Of a DNA stretch of 64,000 bases, positions 30,494 to 40,089 are shown piece by piece. This DNA comes from Paramoeba atlantica. Lineage: Eukaryota; Discosea. Position numbers and translations under genes: made by a program. The notes below the pieces were generated by a model. The model searched no databases, was not told the origin of the DNA, and saw nothing but the letters and a program-made list of their open reading frames with translations. Location: assembly GCA_977017575.1 (NCBI GenBank), contig CDRNVI010000071.1, positions 124,001 to 188,000 of the forward strand. Reading direction: 5' to 3'. How positions within the stretch are numbered: position 1 is the stretch's first letter; each line of letters starts with the position of its first letter.

Positions 30494-31213
30494 TATTATT
30501 TAAGTGCAATGTAGTGATTAAATTTGGAAGAGAAGTCAAATCCAATCCCTCACTAAACATATTCAAAGAAAGATTCAATATTTCAAGCTTCGGAGGAAGC
30601 CTGTCCAGTGGTGCTTCATTTATTAATACATTTTCCTCAACGTTGAGAATCTCAAGTGTTTGAGGAAGGTGCAAAAAGTTTAGAGAACCACACATTTCGT
30701 ATTGCTCCCAGTGAATTTCGAGAAATTTTGCCTAGTTCGTTGCAAAACACGCCGATCCATTCACAAGCAGGAGTGTTCGTGTTCCAAGATGGAAAGTAAG
30801 CCTTGGTTACATCCTTAACAAAATTTTCAAGCTCGTATTCTTGTGGCACAATGGCGCAACTGACCTTTGCAGTTTGTAAAGAAGGATTTATTTCAGAAGC
30901 CTCCACCAGAAAAGATACATGTACGTTCATTTGCAGAACTTAGAAAATCTAGAATTAAACCATTTAGTAAACAAATTGATTTTCAGTGTTTGCAGGAAAG
31001 GTAAACCACAAACCTACATGAAAAAACACCAACTTCGAATTTCATTGACACTTGTTCTATAAAAAAGAAGTCAAGTAAAGTAGCAAAAAAAGAACACTGC
31101 AAGCAAGAAGTGAGCATATTCATGGCAAGATTTATGTAGCAACAATGTTTAAAAACCTAAAAAAATATTGTATTCCACAAGCTTAAGTGCGCTATTCACA
31201 ATGAATTGTACTA

Positions 31214-32551
31214 CTAGCTGTATGAATCCTCTGTTTTTAGATCCATCAATCGTTTGGTAGCCTTTAGAAGTGACTCATAATCGACATCTAATTCAGATTT
31301 TGAACTGGATTGTGTCGATGTATCTTCGGTACTTAAGTCATTTAAATCAGAAACGAAGGTTCGGTGCATAGAATGTGTCGTGCACCTCTCGATCCAGTAT
31401 TGCCGCCTCTGTTCCGACATAGCCTCCCACTCTGCTCGATCCAACGAAGAATGTGGTGTACATTCCGCGTTTGCTGCGTATTCGCCCTTTCGACACTTAT
31501 TCGATGTAAGCGAGAGATCAGTTGTGACACAATCCTTTCTGTAATATTTCATGAACACTTGTACGGCTTGAAAAAGAGTTTCATCGTCCGTTGTGTTCCC
31601 CTGAACAGAGTCTCTGGTTTCAAAATATTTACGTGAGATCGAATCCATGCGCAACCACATGTCCCGAATACGTTCCAGCGTGGCGTTCAAATCCTTTATT
31701 GAGCTTCCTGAGTGACTTCCGTCGCTAATACTTGCGTGCAATTCCTGCATAAGAAACACAAGATAAGGTGTGAACTTCCGTGAAGAGGACTGGTGCTCGT
31801 TTGCGGTAGTGGCTAAAGGAGCTGTATAATATTTTCCGCTATTCTCATCATGTGTATGCAAAGAATACTCTTCAGAAATGTCAAATGAAGGCGCTTCTCT
31901 CGAATTTTGTTGCTGTACCGATTCTTTTGATGCAACGTACCGAATGGCGTGCTCCTTAAGAGATTTACGACGTGCAAGAGCCTCCTCTATGTTTCGTCCA
32001 AGAAGCTCTTCCCTGGGCAGAATAAAAAGTTCAAGTTTTCGTTGCTCACGGCGAGCAACTATCTCATCCTTCCAAAGCAATTTCGACCAGTTATCTTTAT
32101 GCCGATGCCCTTGTATTTGACGAACTTGTTTATGCATCTTTTTCCCTGTGTTGCTTCCCTTTTTTACCAATGGTATTCTAGGAAATATCTCATGCGTTTT
32201 CCCCTTTGAGTCTTCAGATGAGGTCATGAGAGAAGTCCCAAATTTCGATTGTACCGGGTGCTCCTTCGCAGAGTTCAAGATTGTTTCCTTTCTTGCATAA
32301 GCCCGTGCGGGACGAGAAAAAAATGATTCCTGTGCCTTAACACTGAGTGAAAAGTAAAGTTGGCATAATCTAGCTCTGTGTTGAAGTTGTGATTCGTCTG
32401 GATTTCGTCGAAGAAGGGGATTCTGTTTTCTGACAGAAGTAGCCACGACGTTGCTGTAGAAACGAGTGAAGGATGTATTTACTAGGCATTCAGAGGCAAC
32501 ATTTCCAAGAGCGTGGGCACAACAACGCATGATCTTAGTACCAAACATCAT
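31214..32551 (-). CDS. Divergent HMG-like protein with mitochondrial presequence
   Basis: The 445-residue protein begins with a basic, acid-poor stretch (MRCCAHALGNVASECL ... RFYSNVVATSVRKQNPLLRR), consistent with mitochondrial import. A segment near residue 270 (KFTPYLVFLMQELHAS, then LERIRDMWLRMDSISRKYF) has the spacing of an HMG box, and SLDRAEWEAMSEQRRQYWI near residue 385 may be another. An early LCQLYFSLSVKAQESFFS segment may be a third. These are weak resemblances. The gene lies between LRR genes on the same strand as the KAP-like genes, so a role in mitochondrial DNA packaging is a guess. Confidence 0.45.
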   Translation of the reverse strand: MMFGTKIMRCCAHALGNVASECLVNTSFTRFYSNVVATSVRKQNPLLRRNPDESQLQHRARLCQLYFSLSVKAQESFFSRPARAYARKETILNSAKEHPVQSKFGTSLMTSSEDSKGKTHEIFPRIPLVKKGSNTGKKMHKQVRQIQGHRHKDNWSKLLWKDEIVARREQRKLELFILPREELLGRNIEEALARRKSLKEHAIRYVASKESVQQQNSREAPSFDISEEYSLHTHDENSGKYYTAPLATTANEHQSSSRKFTPYLVFLMQELHASISDGSHSGSSIKDLNATLERIRDMWLRMDSISRKYFETRDSVQGNTTDDETLFQAVQVFMKYYRKDCVTTDLSLTSNKCRKGEYAANAECTPHSSLDRAEWEAMSEQRRQYWIERCTTHSMHRTFVSDLNDLSTEDTSTQSSSKSELDVDYESLLKATKRLMDLKTEDSYS

Positions 32552-32687
32552 GTAAAGCCATACAGTGTGTAAGATATACGAATGTACGGATAACTATTCC
32601 TGCGAAAAAAATTTAATAAAAAATGACGAAAAAAAGAAGGAAGCGGAACTCCCATAATACAATGTAGAAAATACTAAAAAAATAAAG

Positions 32688-33635
32688 TTATTTTTCCTTT
32701 GAGCTGCGGGCTGCCTTTTTATATTGCTTTTCTGTCATTCGTTCGACCGACGACTCAATGCACTGAGGCGACAATTTGCGTCGAGAAAGTACAGTTGTGA
32801 ACTTATTTCCAGTGAGACGAAGGGACGAAGTTTCTCCGTAGTATTTGAGAGAAGCTGGCAACTGACTTAAATTGACAACGCCGTCGAGCTGGTTGTCCTG
32901 AAGTTCCAGCGATTCTAACGCGCTTGGAAGCTGAGTAAGATCAACAATCCCTGTAAAAAAGTTTGCTTCCATTAACAATGCGTTTAAAGAAGAGGGGAGA
33001 TTGGTAAGAATGAGTTCCCCATTGAACAGATTTTCTTCCAACCGCAACAATTGGAGTGATTCAGGCATGTGCATAAGGTCTACTGATCCCGAAAAATCGT
33101 TCTTTGAGATGATCAATTCGCTTAATTGTGGGGGAAGTTGGGTAAGATCAGCAGGACCATCAAAATCATTCAAATAAATCCATAGATAAATCATTTCTTT
33201 CGGCAAACCTGTAAAGTCGAAATGACCATAATGCCCTTGGCATGAAAGATTTAGAAACTCCAGAGGAGAATTCAAATCTGAGGTAGCTAGAGGACCACGT
33301 AGAGAAATAACTTCACGCATGAGTTCGTTGACTGAAATGTCCGCGCGCACGACAGAGGAGGGAAGAAAAGACCATGTTAGGTTACCCTTTGAAGGCGTAT
33401 TGCGCCACTCGAGTTCGACAACCCTTTGCTCTGCATTACATTTCACTCCTCTCCACCGACACACGGAAGTACGATTCCACGAGGGGGGTTTATGCTCAAC
33501 GTGTTCAACAAATTTCGTCATGCGCTCCACTTCAGAGATTAAAGTTATATCCTGACGAATCCGAGCACCGTATTTGCGCCGTTTTTGTGGAGGCTCGTCC
33601 GCCGAGAAGAGAGAACGGAAAAATTGAGCAACCAT
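32688..33635 (-). CDS. LRR protein (LRR-3)
   Basis: The frame opens at 33770, but MVAQFFRSLFSADEPP at 33635 is preferred because the earlier part lies in MITE-derived sequence (33710-34003). The protein (~315 residues) has the cap motif SWNRTSVCRWRGVKCNAEQ and then about eight repeats, such as LPPQLSELIISKNDFSGSVD and LPSSLNALLMEANFFTGIVD. The C-terminus is basic (KQYKKAARSSKEK). No transmembrane segment follows the repeats. It lacks the PQEYEL motif of its relatives. Similar LRR families are expanded in bodonids and, as surface antigens, in trypanosomatids; localisation here is unknown. Confidence 0.75.
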   Translation of the reverse strand: MVAQFFRSLFSADEPPQKRRKYGARIRQDITLISEVERMTKFVEHVEHKPPSWNRTSVCRWRGVKCNAEQRVVELEWRNTPSKGNLTWSFLPSSVVRADISVNELMREVISLRGPLATSDLNSPLEFLNLSCQGHYGHFDFTGLPKEMIYLWIYLNDFDGPADLTQLPPQLSELIISKNDFSGSVDLMHMPESLQLLRLEENLFNGELILTNLPSSLNALLMEANFFTGIVDLTQLPSALESLELQDNQLDGVVNLSQLPASLKYYGETSSLRLTGNKFTTVLSRRKLSPQCIESSVERMTEKQYKKAARSSKEK

Positions 33636-33709
33636 AAATAGAAGTATGGGACAACAAAGAATATCGACATCGAGTACATCGGAAGATTGCCAATAAATAT
33701 AAGGACCTA

Positions 33710-34003
33710 CTATACACCCCCTGCTTATGAGTTCCCCGGTTTTGAGAAAAAGGAAAATTCGGGCTCGCACCGCGAAGCGCCGCGGGTTCTACTTGACAAT
33801 GATACTAGCGTTATAAAGATTATCCGCTGAATGAGCGAGTTTGTAGAGCAGCCTGACGTACGGCTGTTGAGATTTTTATGAATTTTTGTTCAGTGCAAAA
33901 AAAATCACTTCGCGAAAAGTGGGTACAAAAACATTCGCCTTAGAAAAAGGAACTCATAAGCGTACCAGAATTGGGGCAACTCATAAGCAGGGGGGGGGTA
34001 TAG
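33710..34003. mobile_element. R2-type 294-bp MITE with TA target duplication
   Basis: The left end CTATACACCCCCTGCTTATG and the right complement (CATAAGCAGGGGG...TATAG) are inverted, with TA at 33708-33709 and 34004-34005. The interior contains GTAGAGCAGCCTGACGTA, as in the copy at 5771. It sits just upstream of LRR-3 and supplies part of the long 5' extension of that reading frame. Confidence 0.85.
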
Positions 34004-34449
34004 TATTTTTTTACGACACGTAAAAAGGCGCCGAAGTTTCTAATAAATGAATAACAGCATCATTGGCCTTGTCCTCACGCTACGAAAGGTGCACTTGAAC
34101 GAAGTTTCTAAACAAATTTACAAAATTTAGTTCGTACCAGCCATAAAGCACGCAACTAAGGTGCACCGCAAAATTGCGAACATATTAAAATTGAGCCCTC
34201 TTTCTTTTCCTAACCATTTAGAAATATAATAAGTACTGTTGATCAATTTACCTCCCAAATAAAGAGGCACAACTTTTCGAAGCGTCACAACGGCGAAAAA
34301 CGGACTTGGTCTAATTTTTAATTTCAAGGATAAATGCATGTAATTTATTGTCTAGATTCTTTCAACATGTACCCAATCTACCGCACATGCATCTTTTATT
34401 CTTATTATCCCCTTCGCAAAAAAAACTCTTTTTACACAACCCCCCACAT

Positions 34450-35130
34450 TTACGGCGTCTTTATCGTCTCCTCCCCAGGCTTCCAGTTACACGGCATCAC
34501 CTCCCCCTTATGCTCATCCGCGTACTGCACCGCCTGCAACAGCCTCAGCGTCTCCTCCACACTCCGTCCAATCGGCAAATCATTCACTGTACTCTGTCGC
34601 AGTACCCCCGACTTGTCAATAATAAACTGCCCCCGCAACGCCACCCCCTCCTCCTCGACCAGCACCCCGTAATCCTTTGCAATCTCCTTCGTCAGGTCAC
34701 TGAGCAGCGGGAGTTTCATCTCCGGTCCCAGACCCCCGGCCTCCCGGGGCTGCGCACACCAGGCCTGGTGGCTGTACACGCTGTCCACGGAGATCGCGAG
34801 CACCGTGGTGTTGCGGCTCGTGAACTCCTCGAGACGGTCGTTGTACGCGAGCAGCTCGGTGGGGCACACAAAGGTGAAGTCGAGGGGGTAGAACAGCAGC
34901 ACGACGTACCGCCCCCGGAGCTCGGTGAGGGCGATGGGCTTGGGGGAGAGGGCACCGTTGACCACCGCCTTTGCGGTGAACAGGGGGGCCTCTTTGCGTA
35001 CGGTGGCGATTTGGAAGGTTTCGTAGTCCGCGTAGCAACGGGGGAAAGGGGTGCGGGAGAGGAGACGTCGGGTGGTGGTGGTGAGGGAGAGGAGAGCACG
35101 GTGAAGGGGGGGAGAGGAAAAGGCACGCAT
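34450..35130 (-). CDS. Mitochondrial 2-Cys peroxiredoxin (tryparedoxin peroxidase type)
   Basis: The 226-residue protein has a ~30-residue presequence rich in Arg, Ser and Thr (TTTTRRLLSRTPFPRC). The typical 2-Cys core includes FYPLDFTFVCPTEL with the peroxidatic cysteine and SVDSVYSHQAW. The resolving site reads GEVMPCNWKPG. Kinetoplastid mitochondrial enzymes (mTXNPx) have IPC here instead of the common VCP; MPC is a conservative variant of that, which supports both identity and lineage. It reduces hydroperoxides with tryparedoxin in the mitochondrial matrix. A GGLG-like sequence (GGLGPEMKLPLL) marks a sensitive-type enzyme. Length is normal for the family. Confidence 0.9.
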   Translation of the reverse strand: MRAFSSPPLHRALLSLTTTTRRLLSRTPFPRCYADYETFQIATVRKEAPLFTAKAVVNGALSPKPIALTELRGRYVVLLFYPLDFTFVCPTELLAYNDRLEEFTSRNTTVLAISVDSVYSHQAWCAQPREAGGLGPEMKLPLLSDLTKEIAKDYGVLVEEEGVALRGQFIIDKSGVLRQSTVNDLPIGRSVEETLRLLQAVQYADEHKGEVMPCNWKPGEETIKTP

Positions 35131-35165
35131 GGGAAAGGGAGAGAGAGGGAAAGGGTAAAAAAAGT
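35131..35165 (-). promoter_or_regulatory. Pyrimidine tract before the peroxiredoxin start
   Basis: On the minus strand the ~30 bases before the ATG are almost only pyrimidines (TTTACCCTTTCCCTCTC), a typical trans-splice guide in kinetoplastids. The acceptor AG is not resolved. Confidence 0.4.
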
Positions 35166-35329
35166 TTTTTTTTTGTTTTTGAAAAAAGTGTTCTCTTTTG
35201 AAGAAATGGGTTGATGTGGTAAAGAGGTGTGGGACTTATCGTACTCATTCGTGTATTGGGGTACACCCCAGCTATTGTTTTATAATTTATTAGTATCGAC
35301 CACAAATTTTGATGGATGCTACCAGGTAA

Positions 35330-35972
35330 TTGCGGCGGTTGTATAACTACCGCTCTATCCTCGATTATTGACAAAAAATCAGAGGCCCCTAAAACTAATT
35401 ACAGATAGTTTATAGTGTTTCAAGAAAATTTATGGTACTATAAACCTCGTTTATTGCGGTGGTTGTATAACTACCGCTCTACCCTCGATTATTGAAAAAA
35501 AGTGAACAAAAACAGTGAAAATATAAAGAGGAACACAGTAATATAATAAAAGAAAAAAATATAAAAGGGGGCCCCGGTGGTCCAAAACTGAAAAAAAAAT
35601 TTCAAAAAAATGGGGTGTCTAGGGGGGGGGTCCTTGGGGGGGGTCCAGGGGGGAGTCCAGGGGGGGGCATACGTCGCGATTTTTTTTTCGAATTTTTTGC
35701 TTTTCAAAATCGAGCGCAGGGAAGTGGTAGAGTAGGCCGCGGCGATGACTTTCCACCCCCACCTGGGGGTACCCCCCCCTGGTACGCGCAGGAGGGGTCC
35801 GACAAGGTCAAAATTTCCGAAATTTTTGGGAGGACCAAAAAACAATTTTTTTGACCCCAAAAAAAGTAAAAATATTATTTTTCCGAAATCGACTCCTAAA
35901 ACATATTTTAAGAGTTTTGGACCTCAGCTACCATTATGCGACGTTTTTTTCGACAGAATCGCCTCCTGCCTC
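35330..35972 (-). mobile_element. R1 copy, reverse orientation, plus a short extra tail
   Basis: Two tails (GCGG.GGTTGTATAACTACCG) occur, at 35333 and 35455. The second is followed by the complete R1 body through TTTTAAGAGTTTTGGACCTC and CGCCTCCTGCC. The foldback head is absent because a Tc1 element begins near 35975. Several C/G homopolymers are present. Confidence 0.8.
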
Positions 35973-36045
35973 TACTGGGGGCAATTGTGCAAATCCCGTT
36001 AAAATTGTCTATTAAAGGATACAATTCTCTTCTATTAAGTTCCAA

Positions 36046-37020
36046 ATGGGAAAACGACATAGATTAAACTTCCGTCATGTATCGCCCGAGCATGCATCCT
36101 ACGGCACACGGATTGTGAGCGCGCACGAAGTGCATCAAGGCAAGTCTATGAGGGAAACAGCATGTATGATGAATTGCGGAAAGAGCAGTGTTCATCGCTA
36201 TGTTGAGCGATTTGCCAAAACAGGTGATGTGCAACGGAAAAACTACGTACGTAGTCCTACGGTTATCACAGACGAGTTTAAGCAAACGCTTGTTACTCTT
36301 GTAGAGAGTGAACGTAGTAACCCGCACGGGTGTCCGGGATTTAAATGGGTGTACAAAAGACTTGATCGAAACCTCTACCCCTGCGGTCTCATGACTGTGA
36401 AACGAGCCTTGAAAAAGATGGGGTACGTCATGAAAACGATGATTCGAAAGCCTGTACTAACTCCTTTACATAAGGAAAACCGTCTGCGTCTCGCAGAATA
36501 TTTTGAAGGTCTGTCAGAGAGTCAACTTCAGAATGTCATCTGGACAGACGAAAAACTTTTTCGTTGCAGTACACACGGTAAAAAGATTACCTACCTCGCC
36601 CATAAGGACGATCCCGATCGTGAACCACCACCCCAAACTGATCGTTGGTATGGGGGGAAGGGTGTTCTTGTATGGATAGGTGTCAGCCTTAAATGGGGTA
36701 TACCACCTCATTGTTTTCACGAGTTTGGGGAGCACAACACCGTAAGTAATGACTCTTTTTTCAAGGTCATGAGTAAAAGGAACGGCTTTTTTAATTGGGT
36801 TCGGCGCCGACCATGTTCCATCATTGTTCTTGACAATGCACCGGGTCATGGGCAAACCTGTCGTGCGGGATTGCAAGCAGGCCTAAACATTATTGATTGG
36901 CCCTCAAAGTCACCTGACTTAAACTTGATAGAAAACTTGTGGTCAATCATGGATGACTACATTCATCATACCCCTGCCGGGTCGATGGGTAATTACCCAT
37001 TAGCGGGTCTGTGCGGGTAA
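36046..37020 (+). CDS. Tc1-type transposase, C-terminus displaced by an insertion
   Basis: The N-terminus has two helix-turn-helix-like parts (residues 15-110, with GKSMRETACMMNCGKSSVHR). The catalytic triad is in VIWTDEKLFRC, IIVLDNAPGHGQ and WPSKSPDLNLIENLW, giving a DD34E-type enzyme. After MDDYIHH the frame enters the inserted element and stops within it, losing ~55 native residues that are still present downstream at 37336-37498. The residues needed for catalysis are intact; the loss is of the C-terminal helix. Confidence 0.8.
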   Translation: MGKRHRLNFRHVSPEHASYGTRIVSAHEVHQGKSMRETACMMNCGKSSVHRYVERFAKTGDVQRKNYVRSPTVITDEFKQTLVTLVESERSNPHGCPGFKWVYKRLDRNLYPCGLMTVKRALKKMGYVMKTMIRKPVLTPLHKENRLRLAEYFEGLSESQLQNVIWTDEKLFRCSTHGKKITYLAHKDDPDREPPPQTDRWYGGKGVLVWIGVSLKWGIPPHCFHEFGEHNTVSNDSFFKVMSKRNGFFNWVRRRPCSIIVLDNAPGHGQTCRAGLQAGLNIIDWPSKSPDLNLIENLWSIMDDYIHHTPAGSMGNYPLAGLCG

Positions 37021-37330
37021 ATTACCCGGGTCTGTGACCCAGTTACCCGCACCGACCCACACAGACCCGCATCGGCGCACTAGCCATTAAATACAAAATA
37101 ATTTCCTCTCAAGTGTGCTGATTTGTAGGATTGGCACGGAATGCTCTATGTACAGAAACGGTATCTTTAGCGTTGAGGAATTCCTTCCATAAGAAGAATT
37201 CCCTCTACTGATTTTCTTGTGTCGCCCATCTATTTTTTTTATTTATTTTTTGGTGTGAACCCCCTAGGCCAACCAGAAGCCTACCCCTAACACCGCAATG
37301 GTACCAATTTTCTTTATTTTTTCTATGAAT
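36967..37330. mobile_element. 364-bp insertion with TTCAT target duplication
   Basis: TTCAT occurs at 36962-36966 and 37331-37335. Removing the segment with one TTCAT restores the transposase frame. The left part has repeated GGGTAATTACCC and GGGTCTGTG palindromic pieces. The right part has GTACAGAAACGGTATCTTTA, resembling one end of R3. It encodes nothing and is likely a SINE or other non-autonomous element. Confidence 0.8.
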
Positions 37331-37732
37331 TTCATAGTTCTTTGCGTCCGAAAAATAGGCATGAATTGCGAGAGGCCATACCCAAGGTTATTGAATATCT
37401 CCTAACCGAAAAGCGGGATATCCTAGAGAAGACTCTGAAGAGCCTCCCAAAACGGTTAGAAGAGTTACGAAAGTGTAACGGAGGGGTTATTTCATACTAA
37501 ATAACTTTTTCAATGCCTTTTAAGACATTTTTATCCACATTTTCAAATGTGCAAATTTTGAAAAAAATCGTTTTTGTCGTACACACCCTACTTTTTAGAT
37601 GTGTTTAAATAGGCGCAAAATGTCGTTCCGATCATATTCGCGTCGAGATCTCTCTTTTGCAACAAAAATCAAATGAAACGGACACGTGGCACAAAAATGG
37701 CGGGTGTCCCGATATTGGTGATCCCCCCTGTA

Positions 37733-38519
37733 TAGTACTATAAAAACTATATGGTGTTTATCAGTGTTTCATGTCCAGAAAGGTCCGAGCGCCTGCTCGG
37801 TAGACAGATCGGTCGATGGACTTGGAGGAATTTCGCGGAGCAGGAGAGAGCCGATGGAGGTGTAGAGGCTTAGAGGGGTCACGAGATGTTAGGTGGAACA
37901 AGTGGTGTGGATACGCTGACGCGTAGAAAAAAGTGAAAAGAGTTGTAGTTTTTGTGCAGAAATGGAAAAAGACGGGATCCTATCGCTCACAACAAGTTCT
38001 TCCCATAATGCTCTTTCCTTGTAGCGTGCAAACCGCATTACAGCTGTCCAACGAGTTCCCGTTAGATCACTCGTTGGATCCTAGACGTGGCGTATTCAAT
38101 GGCAAGGTAAAACACAAAAACACAACGCAGAGCCTGTAAGATTCAATATCTGCAAAATTCATAATCTTTTGAAGAAATTTGAAGAATCACTTACCCCCTA
38201 TTCCACATTTACACATTATACTTCGACAGGAAAAGCGACCTAAGAAGACAAGGCGTCTGGGCTGGAACACATCTGAAATTAAAGTAGGTCGACTTCCCCA
38301 TCGACTTCAACGGAGTGAAAAAACGATTTGAGCTTGACCACGACGCTCGTTGGGCATAATGATGAGAAAAATAGTAAGAAATCTTTCAAGAAAACGGGAG
38401 TGATAAAAATAAATTGCGTCGAGTCGGCATTTCAAGCAATACTTTCAGAAAAAACCTACTAAGAAAAATAGTAAAAAAATATAGTTTTAATATATAGTGT
38501 TTCAAAGTTTATAGTACTA
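37733..38519. other. Intergenic stretch without a recognised gene
   Basis: The sequence contains short palindromes around TAGTACTATAA (near 37730 and 38505) that also occur near 35440. No protein or RNA gene was recognised. Confidence 0.4.
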
Positions 38520-39207
38520 TAATAGTACTATAAAATAGTTTGGGTACAGACCACTTATATTGCACCCACTTTCAAAATAATGCTATGAATGTATTGAAAT
38601 GTTTTCTTCCGCAGCGTAACTTCACACACTTTATCTCACTTCCTCCTTCCGCCTACTTTACGTCAAAAAAATATTGCAGTATGCTTAAAGTTAGCCACTT
38701 TACACGTCAAATGCCCATGCACAGATAAAATGCTTGTGGGCAGATAAACTGCCAATGGACAGATAAAATGCCACAAAAAAAAGCTTGGCGTCAGTGCCAC
38801 ATGACAGACGGGGAAGACCGCTAGGAGGTCCCATGTTGGACCATGTTGCCCCATGTTAGGGCTGTGGGAAATATTGAGAAGACTCCTAGTTTGCCTGTCT
38901 GGAGGTAAGGCCCAACTTTGAGCGTAGCCCACGTCTGTGAGCAAAGCCCAACTGTGGACGTAGCCCTGGGACAGAATTATATTTTAGCTCCCCTGCACAC
39001 AGAAGCGAGCGGGGGCGCGTACTAAGAACCAACGTTTGTCCCTTCCGCAGGATTGTGTACTTGTTTTCCTATGTTGTGTGACCGGGCGTGTGATCCAGTA
39101 GCTTTTTAGGCTATGCTGTCCATTTCAACTCTGTGGCACAGTTTGACCCAAAAACTAGAAAAGTGGGTGCAATATAAGTGGGCATTACCCAATAGTTTTT
39201 GTAGTTT
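38520..39207. mobile_element. ~690-bp element with ~35-bp inverted ends
   Basis: CCACTTATATTGCACCCACTT near 38550 is matched by its complement near 39160-39182. Weaker pairing extends outward to AAACTATTGGGTA. The interior shows short GACAGATAAAATGCC-like repeats (38715-38770) and no gene. Confidence 0.65.
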
Positions 39208-39304
39208 TACGGACCTCTGCAAAAAATGAACAAAAAAAGTGAAAATATAAAGAGGAACACAGTGATAAAGATTAAAAAAATATGTTTTTATCTTTTATTT
39301 TTGA

Positions 39305-39375
39305 AGAGGGCTAAAATCAGCGGGAACGTGCAGATCTCAAAATTTTGAACGACAAAGTGGTGCTGTCACCCCCCT
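39305..39375 (+). repeat. Solo copy of the AGATCTCAAAATTTTGAACG block
   Basis: The block CGGGAACGTGCAGATCTCAA followed by AATTTTGAACGA and a C-rich stretch recurs here as in the TA MITEs 23322-23965 and 61804-62139. Here the inverted ends are missing. Confidence 0.6.
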
Positions 39376-39381
39376 AGCAAA

Positions 39382-39787
39382 TCTGAAGAGAGTGAATCCC
39401 CTAAAAAGGCTGTGTGGCCCTCAACATAATTTCTAAAAAGCAAAGAGAAAGTCAAAAACACGGAAGTTGAACTCAAAAAGGCTAAAAAGGAGTTGGAGTC
39501 CGAGTACACGGATCTCGATCCCTTTTCGATCATCGTTAAATGTATTCCTGTAGAGGTGAGCAAGGAAAGCTTTCGAAGGAAACTTTTTTTCGTCCTTCGG
39601 AGCGATAGTGAAAATGACCCTTCTGTCTAACAAACATCTCGCCTTTGTTTGTTATGAAACAATTGAGCAGGCGAAACGTGCTGAACACTCATGCCGAATC
39701 ATGCAAGTGCATCTAAAAGGGAAAAGCAAAAAGCGGAACAGGATTAAGATTCGTAAGGGGTCAAGGGATCGAAAAAAGCTTTTTTAA
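39382..39787 (+). pseudogene. RRM protein gene fragment on the opposite strand
   Basis: The plus strand reads a charged segment (VELKKAKKELESEYTDLDP), then FSIIVKCIPVEVSKESF (RNP2-like). After a frame change at a T run near 39585 it reads NKHLAFVCYETIEQAKRAEH (RNP1-like) and a lysine-rich tail ending at a stop. One further stop lies near 39425. The start is missing where it meets a repeat. This is a truncated, dead copy of an RRM protein, placed against the direction of the host genes. The parent gene is not in the window. Confidence 0.55.
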
Positions 39788-39956
39788 GGGATAAATTTTA
39801 CCATTTTTCTGTTTCTTTTCCGTTTGCATCAATATGGAAAGCGCACAACGGGTTTGTTGCACATTCGGCAAATAGAGGTTGTGCATGAAACAGTTGACAT
39901 CTGATGATATAGTCCAATTTTTCGAGGGTAGAGCGGTAGTTTTACAATCACCGCAA

Positions 39957-40085
39957 CCGTAATAATAATGTGAAAGGTAATAATAATCCGAAATGGTAAT
40001 AATAACCTGCGAAATGTAATAATAATCCGAAACAGTAATAATAACCCAAAAGGTAACAATAATCCGAAATGTAACATTAATCCGC
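39957..40085. repeat. Short tandem GTAATAATAATCCGAAA repeats
   Basis: About six units of ~20-22 bases of the form AAAGGTAATAATAATCCGAA lie directly after a solitary R1 tail (39925-39956). Confidence 0.75.
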
Positions 40086-40089
40086 CCCC

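Larger units (their letters stand above)
28600..30930 (-). pseudogene. LRR protein gene broken by two insertions (LRR-2)
   Basis: Three pieces belong together in order on the minus strand. Piece one (30930-30494) has the cap VPQEYELENFVKDV and TPACEWIGVFC, then CGSLNFLHLPQTLEIL and TTLHLNN. Piece two (29577-29446) reads RFTGNICLTLLP and GALDLTLLPRNLLQL. Piece three (28837-28600) reads LEDNN, then LTCLPLLFSLDLSNN. The gaps are filled by a TA MITE (29578-30493) and R3 copy B (28838-29445). If the MITE and one TA are removed, the LRR spacing is normal. Two frameshifts (within the cap region and near 28810) show the gene is dead. The C-terminal end merges with an R1 fragment. Confidence 0.75.
35975..37730 (+). 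mobile_element. Tc1/mariner-like transposon split by a small element
   Basis: The right terminus is GATCCCCCCTG followed by TA (37731-37732); the left border is approximate, at a similar TACTGGGGG. The transposase runs from 36046 and is cut at residue ~307 by a 364-bp insertion (36967-37330). It resumes at 37336 with SSLRPKNRHELREAIPKVI and ends normally near 37498. It is otherwise the best-preserved Tc1 of the window. Confidence 0.8.
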
